From assembly GCA_002311975.1 (NCBI GenBank), contig DCAL01000017.1, positions 20,640-27,474 on the forward strand: 6,835 bases of DNA. The letters are read 5' to 3'. The position numbers were made by a program, and so were the translations under genes. Of this stretch, positions 5,489 to 6,835 are shown one piece after another. This DNA comes from Fidelibacterota bacterium UBA1134 (lineage in GTDB: Bacteria > Fidelibacterota > Marinisomatia > Marinisomatales > S15-B10). The notes beneath the pieces are model-generated. The model was not told the DNA's origin. It saw only the letters and a list, made by a program, of their open reading frames with translations, and ran no database searches. The number at the start of each line of letters is the position of its first letter. Positions within the stretch are counted from its first letter, which is position 1.

Positions 5489-6045
5489 TGGACTTTCACG
5501 ACCGCGTCGCCGACCCGAATCACGCCCGGCTGAATGACTCGGGCGTTGATACCACGCAGATGGAGCTGCTTGCCAACAGCTGAATTGACGAATTTCATCG
5601 CCTCCAGACCAAAGCGTGCCACGAACTTCTTACAGCCGTTGTGGGGTTGATCGGTTACTGCGATCACGGCGGTTCCAAGACCCAGTTGCATCCCCGGGGG
5701 CAGGTTCTCGTCGCTCAGATCCATGTCGATGAACAGCTGATCTCCCGCCAGCTGCCAGCGTTCTCTGCCCTGGGCTACATGGGCGGCCGCGCGGGAGTTC
5801 ATGATGTTGAGCTGCATGTCGAGATGAGACGACCCATCTGACGTGAGGGAGCTGCCGCGTGACTTCCAGTTGTCGCCTACGAGACCTTCTGTCACATCGA
5901 GCTCGCCTTCCTCGAGGTTCTCCCGCTCTTCCGTCTGTGGCCGCCGCACGATCATCTCCAGGATCCCCTCATCTCGCGGAGACCGCCGGATCTCGTCCAG
6001 CCCCGCCTCAAGCTCTGCCATAGTTAGATGCTTCACTTCTGCCAT
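5485..6045 (-). CDS. MOSC-domain protein
   Basis: The frame can be extended to a TTG at 6075, but the start is better placed at the last of three consecutive ATGs (6045), because GAGG (6052-6055) lies six bases upstream; this gives 186 residues beginning MAEVKHLTMAELEAGL. MOSC domains are beta-strand folds related to the C-terminus of molybdenum-cofactor sulfurase and are thought to carry or bind sulfur or molybdenum cofactor through a conserved cysteine. Here that residue is Cys138 in 'QPHNGCKKFVARFG', followed by 'MKFVNSAVG' and 'LRGINARVIQPGVIRVGD'. Earlier segments 'EEGELDVTEGLVGDNW' and 'AGDQLFIDMDLSDENLPPG' match the same subfamily. The protein is full length, cytoplasmic and of unknown substrate. 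A promoter is visible upstream. Confidence 0.92.
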   Translation of the reverse strand: MAEVKHLTMAELEAGLDEIRRSPRDEGILEMIVRRPQTEERENLEEGELDVTEGLVGDNWKSRGSSLTSDGSSHLDMQLNIMNSRAAAHVAQGRERWQLAGDQLFIDMDLSDENLPPGMQLGLGTAVIAVTDQPHNGCKKFVARFGLEAMKFVNSAVGKQLHLRGINARVIQPGVIRVGDAVVKVH

Positions 6046-6081
6046 CATCATCCTCGGTTTCAGATTTCGCGCCAAGGGAGA

Positions 6082-6121
6082 CCGCCGCTGGTTGTATCAT
6101 ACGAGAATGAAACAGCGGCGG
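6082..6121. repeat. Perfect 9-bp inverted repeat around the MOSC promoter
   Basis: CCGCCGCTG (6082-6090) and CAGCGGCGG (6113-6121) are exact reverse complements separated by 22 bases. One arm overlaps the -35 element and spacer, the other covers the predicted transcription start, and the -10 lies between. This arrangement suits a dimeric repressor or activator; the regulator is unknown. Confidence 0.55.
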
Positions 6122-6124
6122 CAA
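6096..6124 (-). promoter_or_regulatory. Sigma70-type promoter of the MOSC gene
   Basis: On the minus strand, TTGCCG (6124-6119, 4 of 6 to TTGACA), a 17-base spacer and TATGAT (6101-6096, 5 of 6 to TATAAT). Transcription should start near 6089, giving a leader of about 44 bases before the ATG at 6045. This is the best promoter match in the window. Confidence 0.6.
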
Positions 6125-6141
6125 GAATTGGAAAGGAGACG

Positions 6142-6525
6142 ATGGGAGCGGTCACGGATCGGCTGTTCCCGGCCTTGACGAGCCTCGAGTTCGCACAGCT
6201 TCAGGCAACTCGCGAGGCCGACGCCGCGGCTCGGGGATTGTTCGACGCGGGCGCCGATCAGGTGATCGTCTGGGACAACCACGGCAGCCAAAACCTCAGC
6301 TGCGATCTTCTGGATTCGCGCTGTGAGATCGCTTTCGGAGTGGGATTCGAGCATCGTTGGCCCGGGGTAGATGACTCCTTCGACGGTATCCTCTTCGTCG
6401 GCTATCACGCCATGGACAACACGATAGACGGAGTGATGTGCCACAGCTTCAGCTCAGCGACCTACCAGTACATCAAAGTGAACGGCGTCGAGGTCGGGGA
6501 GATGGCGATCGACGCGTCGGTCTGA
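6142..6525 (+). pseudogene. Truncated M55 family (DppA-like) D-aminopeptidase
   Basis: Starts at ATG 6142, just after AAAGGAG, and ends at TGA 6523-6525, giving 127 residues where M55 peptidases have about 260-280. The middle of the fold is clear: 'READAAARGLFDAGADQVIVWDNHG', then 'DDSFDGILFVGYHAM', 'CHSFSS' and 'KVNGVEVGEMAIDAS'. His47, His89, His101 and Glu120 match the order and spacing of DppA His60, His104, His115 and Glu133, that is metal ligands plus the catalytic His. Missing are the N-terminal D-x-E metal-binding motif and everything after the 'GE' segment, where 'AGHxGVPV' and a C-terminal half are expected; no frame after 6525 continues it. It is therefore probably inactive. The good ribosome-binding site leaves open that a short protein is still made. 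Confidence 0.72.
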
Positions 6526-6540
6526 AAATGTAAAATCCGT

Positions 6541-6584
6541 GGCGGGAGCCGATGGGGTTCCTGCCGATTGTGGCGGACTCCGCC
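6541..6584. terminator. Two GC-rich hairpins between convergent genes
   Basis: GGCGGGA (6541-6547) pairs with TCCTGCC (6559-6565), with one G-U pair, and GGCGG (6572-6576) pairs with CCGCC (6580-6584) around a 3-base loop, followed by GCGGTTT. They sit in the 82-bp gap between the M55 remnant and the convergent dioxygenase gene. T-runs are short, so termination is likely but not certain. Confidence 0.35.
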
Positions 6585-6607
6585 GCGGTTTGGCATCTCA
6601 AGCGGTG

Positions 6608-6835
6608 TCAGATCGTCCGGCGCACCTTCTCGGCGTCCTTGAACAGGACTTCGCGCACCGCGTTGGTCGCTCTCTCGTGAAACTCGACGGCTGGCGGGTC
6701 GAAGTCACGGGCCGGGCGCGGGGCAAGGGCGAAGTGGCCGAAGGTATCCTCGCCGCGGACCAGGGCGGCGCTGTCCCACTCGCCGATCAACTGCCTGGTC
6801 TCGGGCGGCATGAAGTGCATCGAGACGCCGATCCG
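6608..6835 (-). CDS. Phytanoyl-CoA dioxygenase family protein, C-terminal part
   Basis: The last 75 codons of a minus-strand gene whose start lies beyond the right edge; the frame is open to position 6835, so the ATG at 6820 is internal. 'RIGVSMHFMPPETRQLIGEW', 'SAALVRGEDTFGHFALAPRP' and 'AVEFHERATNAV' match the C-terminal end of bacterial phytanoyl-CoA dioxygenase (PhyH) proteins, Fe(II)/2-oxoglutarate hydroxylases. The first visible arginine fits the 2-oxoglutarate-binding Arg of the family. The iron ligands (H-x-D ... H) are largely off the window, so activity cannot be judged. Substrates in this very broad family are mostly unknown. The gene ends at TGA 6608, convergent with the M55 remnant. 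Confidence 0.8.
   Translation of the reverse strand, partial: RIGVSMHFMPPETRQLIGEWDSAALVRGEDTFGHFALAPRPARDFDPPAVEFHERATNAVREVLFKDAEKVRRTI

Noticed and set aside
6028..6141. N-terminal extension of the M55 frame to an ATG at 6028
   Set aside because: The extension is antisense to the MOSC start and its promoter region, shows no M55 N-terminal strand or D-x-E motif, and the ATG at 6142 has a ribosome-binding site.
6120..6150. Frameshifted remnant of the M55 DMEG motif (GAC then ATG around 6138-6144)
   Set aside because: A one-base shift can produce D-M, but the codons before it (GKNWKG) do not resemble the hydrophobic strand that must precede the motif.
1..6835. CRISPR array, tRNA, rRNA, insertion sequence
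   Set aside because: No regularly spaced short identical repeats, no cloverleaf with CCA or T-loop sequence, no transposase frame and no terminal inverted repeats with target duplications were seen on either strand.

Overview
No ribosomal or other phylogenetic marker lies in the window, so placement is indirect. The left third carries secreted proteins of a style common in marine FCB-group bacteria, above all Neomarinimicrobiota (SAR406): a CsgG/TolB-like plus DUF5683-type membrane protein, a cohesin-like lipoprotein and an Ig-like surface protein with the 'GSGTSTxTYTVQxGDxxSDL...GxTLKDxxGN' style repeat. An uncultured FCB-type bacterium is my best guess. Base composition changes across the window: sampled 60-base lines have about 32-47% GC in the first kilobase and about 65-68% GC beyond position 5100. 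The right part may therefore have a different history.

Layout. (1) Positions 1-1968, minus strand: three overlapping genes that look like one operon, in transcription order the CsgG/TolB-like + DUF5683-type protein, the cohesin-like lipoprotein, and an Ig-like secreted protein whose C-terminus runs off the left edge. (2) Positions 1969-2158: a divergent intergenic region with two inverted-repeat structures and a candidate promoter. (3) Positions 2159-4011, plus strand: a MORN-repeat lipoprotein with an exact 24-residue repeat period, a 68-residue protein of unknown function, and a glutathionyl-hydroquinone reductase. (4) Positions 4015-5058, minus strand: a complete zinc-dependent alcohol dehydrogenase, convergent with the reductase and 3 bp from it. 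(5) Positions 5059-5488: no complete known gene, but the first 40 codons of a GNAT acetyltransferase and a 40-codon ORF coupled to the MOSC gene. (6) Positions 5485-6045, minus strand: an intact MOSC-domain protein with a good sigma70-type promoter whose -10 is flanked by a perfect 9-bp inverted repeat. (7) Positions 6142-6525, plus strand: a truncated M55 (DppA-like) D-aminopeptidase. (8) Positions 6608-6835, minus strand: the C-terminal end of a phytanoyl-CoA dioxygenase family protein.

How the genes fit together. The left operon is the only clear functional unit: an exported or membrane-anchored assembly-type protein followed by two surface or secreted proteins. The centre holds redox and detoxification enzymes (reductase, dehydrogenase, MOSC protein) with no evident shared pathway. 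The right end is rich in broken genes (GNAT, M55) around one intact gene, which suggests a recombination-prone or decaying segment. I saw no tRNA, rRNA, CRISPR array, transposase or insertion-sequence ends.
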